Positions 1 through 10,298 of a stretch of DNA of 64,000 nt are shown piece by piece (position 1 is the first letter of the stretch; every line of letters starts with the position of its first letter). A model generated the notes under the pieces. It saw only the letters and a list, made by a program, of their open reading frames with translations. It was not told where the DNA came from and searched no databases. A program made the position numbers and the translations under genes. This stretch comes from Aquatica leii (taxonomy: Eukaryota; Arthropoda; Insecta; Coleoptera; Lampyridae), in contig CM069439.1 of assembly GCA_035610365.1 (NCBI GenBank), forward strand, positions 6,572,001 to 6,636,000, given 5' to 3'.

Positions 1-71
1 TAGTTATACAATTATTGAAATATTTTGAATGTGTAAGACTTCAGATTTTATAACGTCACTTCATGACTATA

Positions 72-959
72 CCGGGTGTGTAAATATGAAACCGGAATTT
101 TTTAATAGAAAATACACGTTAAAGAATATTTTATTCGAAGAATTGTCTATCACTAGCTATACATTTTCCCACTTGTTTTGCAATTTGTGGATGTCACGTC
201 AAAAAAATTGTTGCTGTTTTGAGCTAAACCAGTCATTTATTTATTTTCGCACATCTTCGTAAGAAGTGAAGCGCTGCTGAGCAAGTGCGTGTCCCATTGA
301 TGCAAATAACGCCTCAATCGTTTTTTTGACCGGTTTTGCTGTGTCTAATGGTGCATTATCATGAAGCAAAATCACTGTGTGTTGCTTTTTTTGATATTCA
401 CGTCGTTTCTCCCACTAACCTTGATTCAAATTGATCATTTGGTTTCGCCAGATAAGAGATCACACTTTTGTGATCTCACCAAACACAGAGTATTGTCTTA
501 CGTCTATAGCGATTTGGCCTAGCAGTCGATGTCGATGATTCGCTTCGAGTTACCAATGATCTTTTACGCTTAGGATTCTTAAAATATATCCACTTTTTAT
601 CGCCAGTAAGAATTCGATAGAGAAATGACTTTCTTCTGTACCTGACGAGCAGCATTTGGTAAGTGGTTTTTCTGTTGTCTTTTATTCAGTTCATGTGGAA
701 CCCATTTTTTATCTTTTGGATCTTTCCCATAGTTTTCAAACGTGATCCGTGGGTTGTTGAGTTTGAGCGTCATCCTCATCCAACAAAGATTGCAATTCGC
801 TGCCTTCGGTGGTTTTTCACGTTCTTCGTTTCTTACGTCACTTTTGCTCATCGTAAGCTGTGACAGCATTCGATGCGATTCTGCAGCAATTTTATAAAAT
901 AGTAACAGAAAATCAATAGAACAAGGAAATGGCGTCAATGGCGTCAATTACACACCTGG
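72..959 (-). mobile_element. mariner element, degenerate, TA-flanked
   Basis: The left end reads CCGGGTGTGTAAATA just after a TA (70-71); the right end reads CACACCTGG just before a TA (960-961). The two ends are imperfect inverted repeats of each other, and TA duplication is the Tc1/mariner signature. Between them lies a reverse-strand mariner transposase. At about 890 bp it is shorter than a typical 1.3-kb mariner, so internal deletions are inferred. Family call is solid; exact ends are good to a few bases. Confidence 0.82.
90..947 (-). pseudogene. mariner transposase, frameshifted and internally deleted
   Basis: Read in several frames on the reverse strand, this matches mariner transposase from near the N-terminus to the end. 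An AAESHRML block (HTH region) lies near 880, the linker KKWVPHEL near 690, a block like RRKTILCVWWD near 500, a degraded DNAP segment near 350, then the C-terminal SAALHF..RRCAKI and WFSSK / RDIHKL blocks near 270-190. Mariner transposases are DD34D enzymes that cut and paste at TA. Stops and frameshifts interrupt every domain and the second catalytic Asp region is damaged, so it cannot be active. Deletions remove part of the HTH linker and part of the catalytic core. Confidence 0.8.
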
Positions 960-961
960 TA

Positions 962-1440
962 ATTTGTCATACCAGTTACTTTTTTCCTATTTTCTTACAG
1001 GAAAAATGTAGAAGCTAACAAGAGAAAAAAATGCCAAAGAATAATTCATCTATTCTCGTACAAGAACCAAAACTATGCGCAGAAAATTTTAGAGTGAACA
1101 AGTGTTTAAATTACGACTATATAGATATCTCAAATTGAGACGCCAACGACGTATGCCATAGATACGTGTTTATAGCTAAAAATTTCATGTAAAGATGTTC
1201 ACATAAAGAAATCCGAAGACAGCGAAAGATCTGAAAGCGCACGATAAATCACTGCTGTCATCGTTAAGAGACTCCTACTATCTGCAGAGTAAGATGGTGT
1301 AGCCACGAAAGTCAAAATAAAAGCTGGCCTAAAACACAAAAACTGGACTATAGGAATGTAATTATAATACAAAAATGTCTATAAAGACGAATTGTTACGG
1401 TTGGTTAACGTCAAAAAATATTGATAAATCAGTGAAGTGA
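962..1440. other. no recognisable gene
   Basis: AT-rich sequence without a coding signature or clear repeat that I can identify. It separates the mariner fossil from the Tc1/Harbinger patch. Confidence 0.5.
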
Positions 1441-1455
1441 AGTTATTCTGAAACC

Positions 1456-1640
1456 GTGACCACGATTGCAATTATTCGGTTGTTTAATGATGATACTGAA
1501 AATCTGAGAAACAGAAATCATTCTGGAAAATTAGCCTCCGCTATTAGGTTTTTTGACTGGACTACAAAGGTCCCTAACACGTTCCGAAAATGCTTTCAGG
1601 AAAAACTGTACAAGCCGGAATTTTCGGAGCGTGTATAGTA
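1456..1640 (+). pseudogene. possible Tc1-like transposase N-terminal scrap
   Basis: A short open frame contains VTTIAIIRLFNDD followed by LRNRNHSGK, which resembles the Tc1 linker after the paired HTH (a phase-specific helix, then a basic RPRSGRP-like stretch). It lies upstream of, and in the same orientation as, the clear Tc1 C-terminus at 1965-2150, which supports one broken gene. The match is short and could be chance. Confidence 0.38.
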
Positions 1641-1699
1641 GAAAACTGAGTAGTATTGGGGAACTGTTCAGGCGATCGAATCAGAATCAAAAAACCATG

Positions 1700-1976
1700 C
1701 TGAATAATTGTGTAGTACCGAAATGACAGTCCGTTCAGTAGGTGAACTAGCCACTCGCCTGATAGCATCTTGCTTTTCTGTTAGTAGTGTAACCAATGTT
1801 AGCTGGTTTAGATAAGTTGCTTCGTCCATCCGCAAGTAATTGTGCCAATCTTTAGGCACAAACTTCAATTCTGAAAGAAAGTTAAGGTGCGAAATTCTCC
1901 TCTTTATTGTAGCCACCCACAACATTTGGGCAAAAAATTTTACCATGATTTTTGGAAAAAAATTATCTCCGTTCAT
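1700..1976 (-). pseudogene. PIF/Harbinger (HARBI1-like) transposase fragment
   Basis: On the reverse strand the translation runs through KRRISHLNFLSELK, DWHNYLRMDEATY, LVTLLTEKQDA and SSPTERT. This order is that of the region just upstream of the DDE domain in HARBI1-like nucleases (…FRNFLRMD…, LV.P.I.K.DT, I.P.ERL). Only this segment remains; no catalytic residues are present. It is antisense to, and sits inside, the surrounding Tc1-like scraps, so it may be a small insertion of about 300 bp. Confidence 0.6.
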
Positions 1977-2150
1977 CGGATTTAAACCCCATCGAACATG
2001 TGTGGGATGTGATGGGGGGGGGGGACTGTTCGCTTCGCACCATCCTCCACAGACGCTGGCACAGTTAATCCACGAAGTTTAAGTCGCTTGGAACGCGGAC
2101 CACAAGCATGATAATCTCATTTTGTCGATGCCTATACGTGTATAGAAGCG
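1965..2150 (+). pseudogene. Tc1-like transposase C-terminus
   Basis: The frame reads SDLNPIEHVWDVMG, then PPQTLAQLIHEV, then after a stop/shift VAWNADHKHDNLILSMP. This is the canonical Tc1 end: the PDLNPIEHVWD block with the third catalytic acid, then the conserved LISSMP tail. A run of about eleven G residues near 2012-2024 lies inside it and probably marks a slippage frameshift. The upstream two catalytic Asp residues are missing. Confidence 0.78.
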
Positions 2151-2159
2151 TACTCAGTT

Positions 2160-2527
2160 ACGGGGTCGCGAAACACATTTTTTTTGTACGGATTACATGT
2201 TAATAAATTTTCTTGCAAATGTTTTTGTTTTTTATTGTCTCTCTTCCTGATGATTAATACGCCACTGACGTTTTATCTCGGAAGTAAAGCTATTAGGATT
2301 AGGAGGATAATTTGATTATTATTACAAGTTTGCTGAAAAGGAGGATCGAGTGGAGCCCAGGTATACGATCACTGTTCTCTAAATGGTTTTTATTGAAGCA
2401 CCGTAAGATATTTAAAGAAAGCTAAATTTGCCATCTATTTTTCAATCATTGGGCGCTGCTTTTACAATCGTAATGTGCCATCTACGCTTACTGTAAATAA
2501 CGTTATATTTTCGTTTGTATACTCTGT
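2160..2527. other. no recognisable gene
   Basis: AT-rich spacer. Nothing beyond low-complexity sequence is visible up to the left terminus of the next element. Confidence 0.5.
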
Positions 2528-2639
2528 TACATTGAAATTGCTAAATAGTGACCAAACTTGGCAGGAAGGTTTAGCTATGCGAGGTAGTAAATGATTAAAA
2601 TTTTAAAGTAAAGGAACAAATATGAATATAAATTTTATT

Positions 2640-3320
2640 TAATGATGTGTTGGTCCCCCCCACTGGTTTCACGCTCTCATCTTTCGTGGCATCGATGCCA
2701 GCAGGTGGTTGATTTCCTCTTCAGTGATTGAATCCCAAGCAACTTGCAATTCATGCTGTAGAGCTTTCTGGATCTGTGGAGCATGCGCTAAGTTTCTCAG
2801 TCTTCTACCCATAATGTCCCACACGTGTTCAATGGGTCAAATGTCGGGAGATTTGGGTGACCCTGGTAACAGATTAATATTGGTCTCTTTTAATCCGCCC
2901 ATAGAGTGTCTTACTATGTGGGGACGGGCATTATGATGGAAAAGTGAAGAAATAGAAGAATATGGGGTGCTACCACCTCGTTAACATCGCCAGGTGTTCA
3001 TACTGCCTTGGATGAATACCAAACGAGACTTACTCCCATAGGTTATAGCATCCCATACCATAAACTTCCAGTGTTGTGCACATATCGCTCAGCAGGAAAT
3101 TGAACATTACGTCGTTTCCCACGTCTTCGTCTGACTCATACGGCGATCATGCATCTCCAAACAGAATCTGGATTCCTACTCTACGCCATTCCAGATTCCA
3201 GTGGAGTCGCAACCTACACCACTCTAAACGCTGATGTCGGTGTTGAACCGTGAGCACAAGATGCGTCCAATAGGATTGCAATCCGAAACTTCTGATTCGA
3301 CGATAAACTGTTAGAAAGGT
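2640..3320 (-). pseudogene. Tc1-like transposase, catalytic region
   Basis: Reading from 3320 downward in shifting frames: RLEWCRLRLHWNLEWRRV (lead-in to the first catalytic Asp), a GDA/SDE-like position that is frame-broken, a VWGA-type block (GMGCYN frame-shifted), HHNARPH near 2940 (second Asp damaged, family HDNARPH), SPDI.PIEHVWDIMGRRL near 2850 and IQKALQHELQVAW..I, then LLASMPRKM near 2700. The order and spacing are those of DD34E Tc1 enzymes. Several frameshifts and a stop within the PDLNP motif make it inactive. Confidence 0.82.
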
Positions 3321-3459
3321 TCTTTAAAATCTTCTAGTTCTTCAGTCATATTCTCCTTTGTTTTGAATGTCGATGTTGCATTCCAACACATCTGTGTAGT
3401 AAACTGATTCTGGAAAAAATATTTGAGTTTATAAAAGTATAAAAGATAGAATTCTTACA

Positions 3460-4145
3460 TCAGGTTCAATCGTTTTGGGTCAAGTTGTATCTAAGATAAC
3501 TTCGATTTTGTGTCTTTCCAAAAGTTCACGTAATAGAATATTATCTTTATCAGTAAATTCACAATTTTACGCCAATATTTTGATACTGTTCTTGGTGTTG
3601 ATTTTTGCCAATCGCTGTGAATGTAGAATGGTATCTTTTGAGGTAAGTTTTTTGGCTATGCCTTGGTTTTCCGAGGTTGTGCGTTGCGTTTGGTATGCTT
3701 CGCATTTACACAGGTGATGCTGCGCAGTCTCGTCGTCCTTTAAGCATCTGCGGCATAAAGGGTTATTTTGCACTCACATTTGATGCATGTTTGTCAAGGC
3801 CAAAGTGCCCTGTTATTAGTCCTGTGAGTTTCCTTAACTTTTGTCGATTTATGCTTTATAGTGCATTTTGAGTGTTGATTGTGGCGCTGTAAGGAAGAGT
3901 TTTGTGTGCTTCATCCTTGAAGAGTTGCTTAAGTTCCGCTGCTAGTTTGCTGCTGATTATTTCTTTTGTGATATCGTAGTCGATTTCGAAGGCGGGTTCA
4001 GGTCCGATAGATGTTCTTGTTGTGTCTTTTTTAGCTAATACGTCCGCGTTTCCCTTTACACTCTGGTCTCTTGGTATTCAGTCTAGCTGAGTTTGGATTT
4101 TATTACTAGCGATAGTAGTGCTGCTTGACCGTCGGACATGATCGT
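3460..4145 (-). pseudogene. non-LTR retrotransposon 3' fragment: RNase H and terminal zinc motif
   Basis: Reverse-strand translation gives MSDGQAALLSL (RNase H DSQAAL block), then ..KGNADVLAKK (HSGI.GNE.AD.LAK block), then LTGLITGHFGLDKH, and finally CRRCLKDDETAQHHLCKCEA, the CxxC-H-C knuckle of R1/I-type ORF2 C-termini. The reverse transcriptase is absent. It interrupts the Tc1-like transposase gene in the same orientation, so it is a 5'-truncated insertion. It is frameshifted and unrelated to the LINE family at 20, 36 and 61 kb, which lacks RNase H. Confidence 0.8.
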
Positions 4146-4149
4146 ATCC

Positions 4150-4430
4150 ACCGGTCAAAGGGTTACAGGACGACCTTCATTACCTAACCATTGCCATAAG
4201 TTAAACATGGCGGTTCTGCGCCTCATTTGTTTTTCTCGGCCCCCCAGTTTCTTGTCTATAACGATTCTGACCTTCCGTAGTATGATAGTGGATTGCTTCC
4301 GGTTATGACGATTTGCAATTTCCCTGTGCGAAAAACCACTTCCCGTAAGCCAACAATTCGACCTCTGGCGAATTCGCTTAATAGGCGGTAATTTTCACGC
4401 TGTCGCGGTCAAGGCATAATCACACTCTCA
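4150..4430 (-). pseudogene. Tc1-like transposase N-terminal HTH
   Basis: The reverse strand reads GRIVGLREV, then SHREIANRHNRKQSTI in an adjacent frame, then a basic stretch around KKLGGREKQMRR and TAMFNLWQWL. This is the paired helix-turn-helix of Tc1 transposases (RGRIVGLREAG.S.REIA). It is the 5' part of the gene whose catalytic half lies at 2640-3320, with the non-LTR fragment in between. Confidence 0.68.
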
Positions 4431-4664
4431 AAACACATTAAACAGAAGAACCATAAGAGATAACAATATTAAATTAACCAAGATTTGCACGAAATACACA
4501 CGATAATGAAGTAGTAGAAACAAAAAAAAAACGTCTGATATAGCATTACTACTTGATACATTTGCAAAAATTTGAATCATTTACTACCTTTTCAGTAGCT
4601 AAACCTTTCTGCCAAGTTTGGCCACAAAATTCCTACCCCTTCTTGGTGTTGAAATTTCAATGTA

Positions 4665-5012
4665 ATTACTATATGATTTTGAGGATTTTATGTAAACCTG
4701 GGATCATTTTGAGATGAAAGATTGAAACACTTATTTATGTTAAAATAAAAATTTGCGATATTTTATTCAATCGAGACATGCTCTCACAACTCCTTCAGAT
4801 TTCGAAATCAGTCGTTGGTTGTGAGCACTGCGTCTCGGTCGGTTATACTATGAAGAAAAATTTGGTAACTACGGCAACTGACATGTTTTCTTGAATGGCT
4901 TGAATGAGTCACTACAGCACTTGTTAGTGTTGAAAAAATTTGAGCCGGAAAATATAAATATCTCTGTTACTAAGATTACTATGGTATTAAAAGGCTATAA
5001 GTGATATAATTT
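4665..5012. other. non-coding spacer with an imperfect hairpin
   Basis: No coding signature. An imperfect inverted repeat spans about 4772-4837: CGAGACATGCTCTCACAAC on the left faces GTTGTGAGCACTGCGTCTCG on the right. Its role is unknown. Confidence 0.45.
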
Positions 5013-5025
5013 AAAAACCTCCTAC

Positions 5026-5143
5026 GAAGTAATAACATTCTGCTGAACTTTCATTGTTTATTATTTTTGTTTAAATAATAAACAATGAAAGTTCAGCAGA
5101 ATGTTATTACTTCGCATCAAGCAACATTGTTTAATACATTCAA
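5026..5143. repeat. inverted PLE-terminus insertion with 13-bp target duplication
   Basis: Arms 5025-5066 and 5073-5114 are perfect 42-bp inverse copies around a 6-bp loop (TTGTTT). The arm core, CAATGAAAGTTCAGCAGAAT and following bases, occurs again at 51453-51484 immediately 3' of a Penelope-like hammerhead motif, which identifies it as a PLE terminal sequence. The whole is flanked by AAAAACCTCCTAC at 5013-5025 and 5144-5156, a 13-bp direct repeat. I infer a tiny inverted-tail PLE insertion. Confidence 0.75.
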
Positions 5144-5634
5144 AAAAACCTCCTACTGTCACGTCTGGCCATAGGCCGTAATTTCAGCAGACAAGTCACC
5201 TATCAAACTCTTAAACTTATTTTATTAACCTTCCGATTACCATTGGGGTCTTTTTTGACCCCAGACGTGTTGTTTTTGTTGTCTTTTCTTAAGTTTTTTT
5301 TACAACTGTCCCAATATTTTTTTAGCTGAGTTTCTTTCAACAATGTTTAATAATATATAAGAAATTTTTTAATTGTTATTTGTTTTGCGACGTAAAAAAA
5401 ATATTGTCGTTGGGGTCATATTTGACCCCACTTGGTAACCGACGTTCTAAAAAGTAATTCTAATATTTTGTCTGCATTTGTCATCTTATCTGCTTGTTTC
5501 AACGTGTTATTCGTCTGAATCATGATTACTACCGTTCCGTCTTTAGTCATTAAATTCGGTGAGTTTGTTCGAATTAGTTGAAAAGTGTTTCTTCTGTGTT
5601 ATTACATTTGATTGGAAATAGTTATTGTTGAATT

Positions 5635-7239
5635 ATGGCTAGAAAATATTTGTCTCAGCGTGAAGTGGAAGAAATAGCTAGCAATATTCACGATAGTGAT
5701 AGTGATGCCGAATTTGAAGAAGTAAGTGTACCTGATGTAAACCCGATTGGAAGTTCGGAAAACGATGACAGTGATAATAATTCGCCCAATGATAAAGATA
5801 TACTGGTGGGTAAAGATGGTTCCATATGGAAAAAAAGATGAGCACCGCCAGGATTAACAAAATTCAGTGAACATATTTCAACATGCCTAGATGCTTTCCA
5901 TTTATTTATTTCGGAAGACATTATGGACATAATACTTAGAGAAACAAACATTCGAGCTAGAAGAATTGTAGGCGATACGTGGAAGCCAGTAGATGCGGAT
6001 GAGTTACATGCATTTTTTGGATTACTGCTTCTAGCTGGTTGTTTGAAAGCACGCCAAGAACCAATATTGGAGCTGTGGAGTACGAAATACATTTCTCTCT
6101 CCATAGACCAATTTTTGGTGCTGCAATGTCTCGTAATCGAATGAGAGACCTTTTGAAATACATTCGAATTGACGATATGGACACCCGAGAAGAACGACGG
6201 GCAACAGATAAATTAGCAGCTGTTCGTAACATTCGAATGCTGAAGTATGTATTGATGAACAACTTGTTCCTTTTCGTGGAAAATGTCCCTTCCGAGTGTA
6301 TATGAAGTCGAAGCCAGATAAATACGGAATTAAAATCTGAGCTTTATGCTATGTTAGTAACAAATATTGCTGGAATTTCCAAATATATACTGGAATGGTA
6401 GACAACGCTCCAGCACGGGAACAAGGTAAAACACAATTTTATCGTTTTATGCACGAATATAAAATTCCATTTCTGGGGAAGCGGGTAGTTTTCGATTTGG
6501 TTGAGGGTTTGAGAGAGGGTTATGGTATTACCACAGATAATTTTTTTACGTCTATGTCTTTGGCGAAGGAGCTACTGTAGCAATCAAAAACCTTGACCGG
6601 AACAATTCGTAAAACACGTAGAGAAATACCAAAAGAATTTTTGCCAAATAGAAATCGAGCAGAATACTCAAGCGAAATTTTATATGGAGAAGACACAGTT
6701 TTAGTATCTTACGTACCTAAAAAATATAGAAGCGTTATGCTACTTTCAACGCAACACCAAGATTTGGAATTGTCCGGAGAAGACTTCAGCTACAAACCGC
6801 AAGTTATCTTGGACTATAATAGCTGCAAAGGAGCTGTGGACAGCGTCGATAAAATGGTGAAGCAATACTCATGCAGAAGAAATACAAATCGCTGGCTTCT
6901 TGTTCTATTTTTTAATTTCCTTGATATTGCTGTCATGAATGCATTTATTCTATACACTACGAAATTTGGAAATTTTGAAAAAAGGAAAACATCTCGAAGG
7001 AAATTATTTTTGCAAAAACTTTGGTTTGAATTAGTAATCCCACATATCAAAAAACGTACACTTCAAGGATTACCAAGACATGTGCAGAATGCAATAGCGA
7101 TGGTTTTGGCAGACACAGAACTAGAGCAAGTGGGACCGCAAGACGAAACTATCGCTCGCCCAAAAAGGTCGTTGTAAGATATGTCCAAGAGCAAATGACA
7201 AACAATGTTCGGAAACATGTGAAAAGTGCAAACTCTTTG
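5635..7239 (+). pseudogene. piggyBac transposase, frameshifted, tail split by pogo
   Basis: Starts ATG at 5635 with an acidic N-terminus (HDSDSDAEFEE) and GKDGSIWKK. After a stop at 5839 it resumes at LTKFSEH, DADELHAFFGLLLLAG, then after a shift AMSRNRMRDLLKYI and DKLAAVRNI, then a damaged block near 6300-6390, GYGITTDNFFTSMSLAKELL, LTGTIRKTRREIP, VLVSYVPKK, and CKGAVDSVDKMV..Y near 6830. Those are the successive piggyBac core motifs, with the DN and VDxxD aspartates visible. The Cys-rich tail (GRCKICP..CSETCEKCKLFV) runs to 7239, where the pogo enters. It continues after 10047 as CKQHCQKKLQ then stop, exactly completing the cysteine domain. At least three frameshifts or stops disable it. 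Confidence 0.9.
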
Positions 7240-7241
7240 TA

Positions 7242-10045
7242 GGGGAAAGGGGGGGACATTGGGACACTACAAACATAATTAGCTGTGTATAGCTTGGTTT
7301 TCAACATATTGATCATATAATGTTATGTTGTTGACACCGGTAAGTGTACTATCTATCACCATAAACTTAGCGCTTATTCACTGATAGATGAATCAGATTT
7401 TCAAATTTTCCAAAGTATCCAAATTGTCCCAATGTACCCCCTGGCTGGGGTAGATTGGGCCAGTGCGGGGGCAGATGTGGACAAAAACAATTTGTTTTAT
7501 TCAAAAAAGTTTAAATAATATTCATTTGGTGAAAAACAATGGTACGATCTAACATAAGTCATATAAAAATAAGAAAATTAAATAAGACATTATTAAACAC
7601 AAAATTTTCATTTAGCTGATATTATAGGCACAGAAGTCTACTTGAAACCGCTTTATTGAACTAGATCTTGCAGTTGTTTCAGTCGTTCTTGGCTTAGGTA
7701 ATTTTAATTCCACTTGTTCCAATTCTATTAGGTCCTTATCAGTGACTTGGGGAAAGGTAAATCCATTTCCTTTCTTTCTAAGAAAATTTGTTAAATATTT
7801 TCCGTCGACTATTTCTTCCACTTCTCCAACATAATACTTTTGGGTTTTCTTCGTGCAATACTTTACAAGCAAAAAGTCACCTATTTTGATATTTGGCATC
7901 CTAGATTTAGAATCTATGATAGCTTCTACGTCTTGCATGAATTCTTGGTCGGAATATTCACGGTCCATTTCACTTAAACAGTCAGATTCATCATGAGCGT
8001 AGCTCACTTTATCCTCGGAATCATTTGAATCGTTTGGTTGTTGTTCTTCATTATCAAGCAGGTTACGTTTCACTTGCTCTTTTGCTTGGCTATCTTTTCT
8101 TCTTCCAGTCTATCTTTTTCTGGCGTCTCTGTTAGAATTCCAGGCTGTCTTCCTTTTACATTTGATTTCTTTTTCTCTGCTTTGGGGTAAGGCCGTATTA
8201 TGTCTGGAGATATGATTTCTGGCTGTAATGAAGTTGATGGAGTGCTAATGACCAGCGCAGATGTTGATGGTGTGTCTGTTGCTTCTGGAGCCCTTGAATC
8301 TGTTACAGATGCAGCAGCAAAGTCATCTTCCTTAAAAATACCTCTATCAAAAGGCACAATACCGCTTTTTCTATATATTGGCAAGTGTAAAAGCTTTCTG
8401 ATATGCTTTTTCTGTCAGTTCTGCAATTTCATAAATAGATACCCTTTTGCCAGGATGGTTTACCAACCAATCATTGAAAGATTGCTTCAAATAGGTTTTA
8501 AATGGGCCATAGAGCGCAACGTCAAGAGGTTGGAGGCGGTGCGTGCAATGTGGGGGAAACGTAACGAAAATGATTCCATTCTCCCTACAATATAAAATTG
8601 TTTCGAGACTAGTGTGGGACTCATGGTTGTCCAAAACAATCAATATGGGTTCATCTTTCGTACATTTCGTATGTTTTTGTATGTGTTTAATTAGATCCAA
8701 GAATAATATGGATGTCATCCAACCTGACCCTGATTTGTTGGCTAATCCAAGACTTCCGGTAGGTGCACCTTTCATAAAAATATCCTTAAACTTTTCTCTT
8801 GGAAACACATAGACAGGAGGAATTGTATTTCCGACTCCACTTATTATAGCGCAAAATGTAACCAGCTCTCCCCGTTCTGCGGATACTGCCTGACCCACTT
8901 GTTTTGTACCAGTTTTGGCAATAACTTTCGGTGCATCTAAAACAGTGGCAACGCTTGTTTCATCCAAATTGTAGGTTCGTTCTGGTGGTATCTTATACTT
9001 TTCTAAAACTTTCTGTAAATTATCAAAAAATTGCTTTACATTTGTTTCATTAAATCCGGAGGCTCTTGCCATACTGGTATTTTCTGGCTTTCTTAGTGAC
9101 AAAATTGGATACCTCTTCATAAATAATTTCATCCAATCTTTTCCAGCGGATAACGAGTTATTCCAGCTCGGCGGATACTTTACATTTAGTTTTTTGGCAT
9201 AATCGTATGCCAGTTTTTGTGCTTGTGTATATGTGAGACCATAATTCATTTTCGAACTTTGGATAAAATATTTGGCTAGTTGTTCTTCTTGGGCAGATGT
9301 GAAAACTTGTTGAGACGAATACTTTGACTGGAATGGTGATGAAAATGTTATTTGAACATTTGGATCTTGTCTGCTAGAAGCGCCAGGGTCAGGATTTTCC
9401 AGACGTCGTCTTTTTATTTTCCTCACTCTATTACCCACGGTCGATTTTGTCAAGTTGTAGGTTGTGGCTGCAGTTCTTATTGAAAGTCTTCCTTGCAAGA
9501 CATCTTCAACAGCGGCAATTATATTCTCCTCCGATATAGCGAAACGATTGGTCTTCCTCTTGTAAGTCCTTACCATGTTAATGCCTGAAAAATATGTTCA
9601 GTAGTTTTCCACATTCTTCTTTGGGGCAGATTGGGACAGTGTCCATATGTGCCCCCAACTAGATGTCCCAATCTACCCCAATCATGTTTATAAACAAATT
9701 GAAGTTATTTAAATAATTAAAATAAACAATTACTTCAGCACATACCGATATATTAAGGGTAAACAAGTTCACTTACCTCTAAAATTACAACTGAGTTAAT
9801 TGTAGCATTCATATGGAAAATATTCGACCTCAAACGATTTCAGATTTGTTTACAACAGCGAACACGTGCACATAACAAAGTGTAATTAGCTACTGAGTCG
9901 CATGGCGCTGTTGAAATTTTTCTATAATAAAATGGGTACGTGGTGCTCTCTAATGGTCAAGCAGTACAAGTAAACTTTGCGCTTAGTGGCGCTAAAATTT
10001 GAAATGTCCATATGTGCCCCGTGTTCCAATGTCCCCCCCTTTCCC
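7242..10045 (-). mobile_element. pogo-family element inserted at TA in piggyBac
   Basis: Flanked by TA at 7240-7241 and 10046-10047. The left terminus is GGGGAAAGGGGGGGACATTG; the right, inverted, is GGGAAAGGGGGGGACATTGG. Subterminal GGGGTAGATTGGG-like motifs recur at 7443-7456, 9625-9640 and 9665-9681 (inverted) and may bind the transposase. Excision with one TA restores the piggyBac cysteine-rich reading frame, so the junctions are well determined. It is younger than the host piggyBac. Confidence 0.92.
7612..9576 (-). pseudogene. pogo-type transposase (HTH_psq, CENPB HTH, DDE), two frameshifts
   Basis: The ATG at 9576 opens 401 codons: an N-terminal psq-type HTH (ENIIAAVEDVLQGRLSIRTA..Y), a basic KRRR stretch, a CENPB HTH (LTYTQAQKLAYDYAKK, WMKLFMKRYP), then the DDE domain with YNLDETS, VLDNHESH and PPHCTHRLQPLDVALYGPFK carrying the three acids. 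The frame breaks near 8375, where GI.PFDRGIF continues one base over, and again at 8072, then runs to 7612 with a C-terminal domain GDFLLVKYCTKKTQKYYVGE. DDE acids are intact, so this is one of the best-preserved genes here and two single-base-scale lesions appear to be what disables it. Confidence 0.92.
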
Positions 10046-10298
10046 TATGTAAACAACATTGCCAGAAAAAACTACAATAACATGTAATAGTTGTTGCCCT
10101 CACTAATTTATGTTTACATTTTATTTTTATATTTTTATTAGTTGATATGAAATCTAATGTTAATTTAAAATATTAATAAAGGTTACCATTACAAATTAAT
10201 CGGTTTTTCTTTACAAAATAAGAAAAAAAACTTGGGGTCAAATCTGACCCCACTTGGTAATCGGCGCCTCAAAAATTGCTTGGTAATCCGAAGGTTAA

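Larger units (their letters stand above)
2530..4662 (-). mobile_element. Tc1-like element, TA-flanked, with a nested non-LTR fragment
   Basis: Left terminus starts CATTGAAATT after TA (2528-2529); the right terminus, read in reverse complement, starts CATTGAAATTTC after TA (4663-4664). A second, longer matching block lies inside each end: CCAAACTTGGCAGGAAGG plus TAGTAAATGATT at 2552-2602, with its inverse at 4572-4624. The transposase N-terminus is at 4150-4430 and its catalytic part at 2640-3320, both reverse strand, separated by a retrotransposon fragment. Removing that fragment leaves about 1.45 kb, a normal Tc1 size with longer-than-minimal inverted repeats. Confidence 0.8.
5228..10294 (+). 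mobile_element. piggyBac element, TTAA-flanked, with nested pogo
   Basis: The left end is TTAA then CCTTCCGATTACC (5224-5240); the right end is GGTAATCCGAAGG then TTAA (10282-10298). The 13-bp termini differ by one base, and TTAA duplication is diagnostic of piggyBac. Next to each end, inverted GGGGTCA/TGACCCC-type subterminal motifs recur (5246-5264, 5413-5434, 10235-10252). Inside is a piggyBac transposase and, within its last codons, a 2.8-kb pogo element. Without the pogo the element is about 2.26 kb, a normal autonomous piggyBac size. Confidence 0.92.

Noticed and set aside
2012-2024. G-quadruplex or functional G-run
   Set aside because: A single mononucleotide run within a dead Tc1 gene; slippage explains it better.
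10231-10294. Independent regulatory TGACCCC repeats
   Set aside because: They are the right-end subterminal motifs of the piggyBac element and match its left end.
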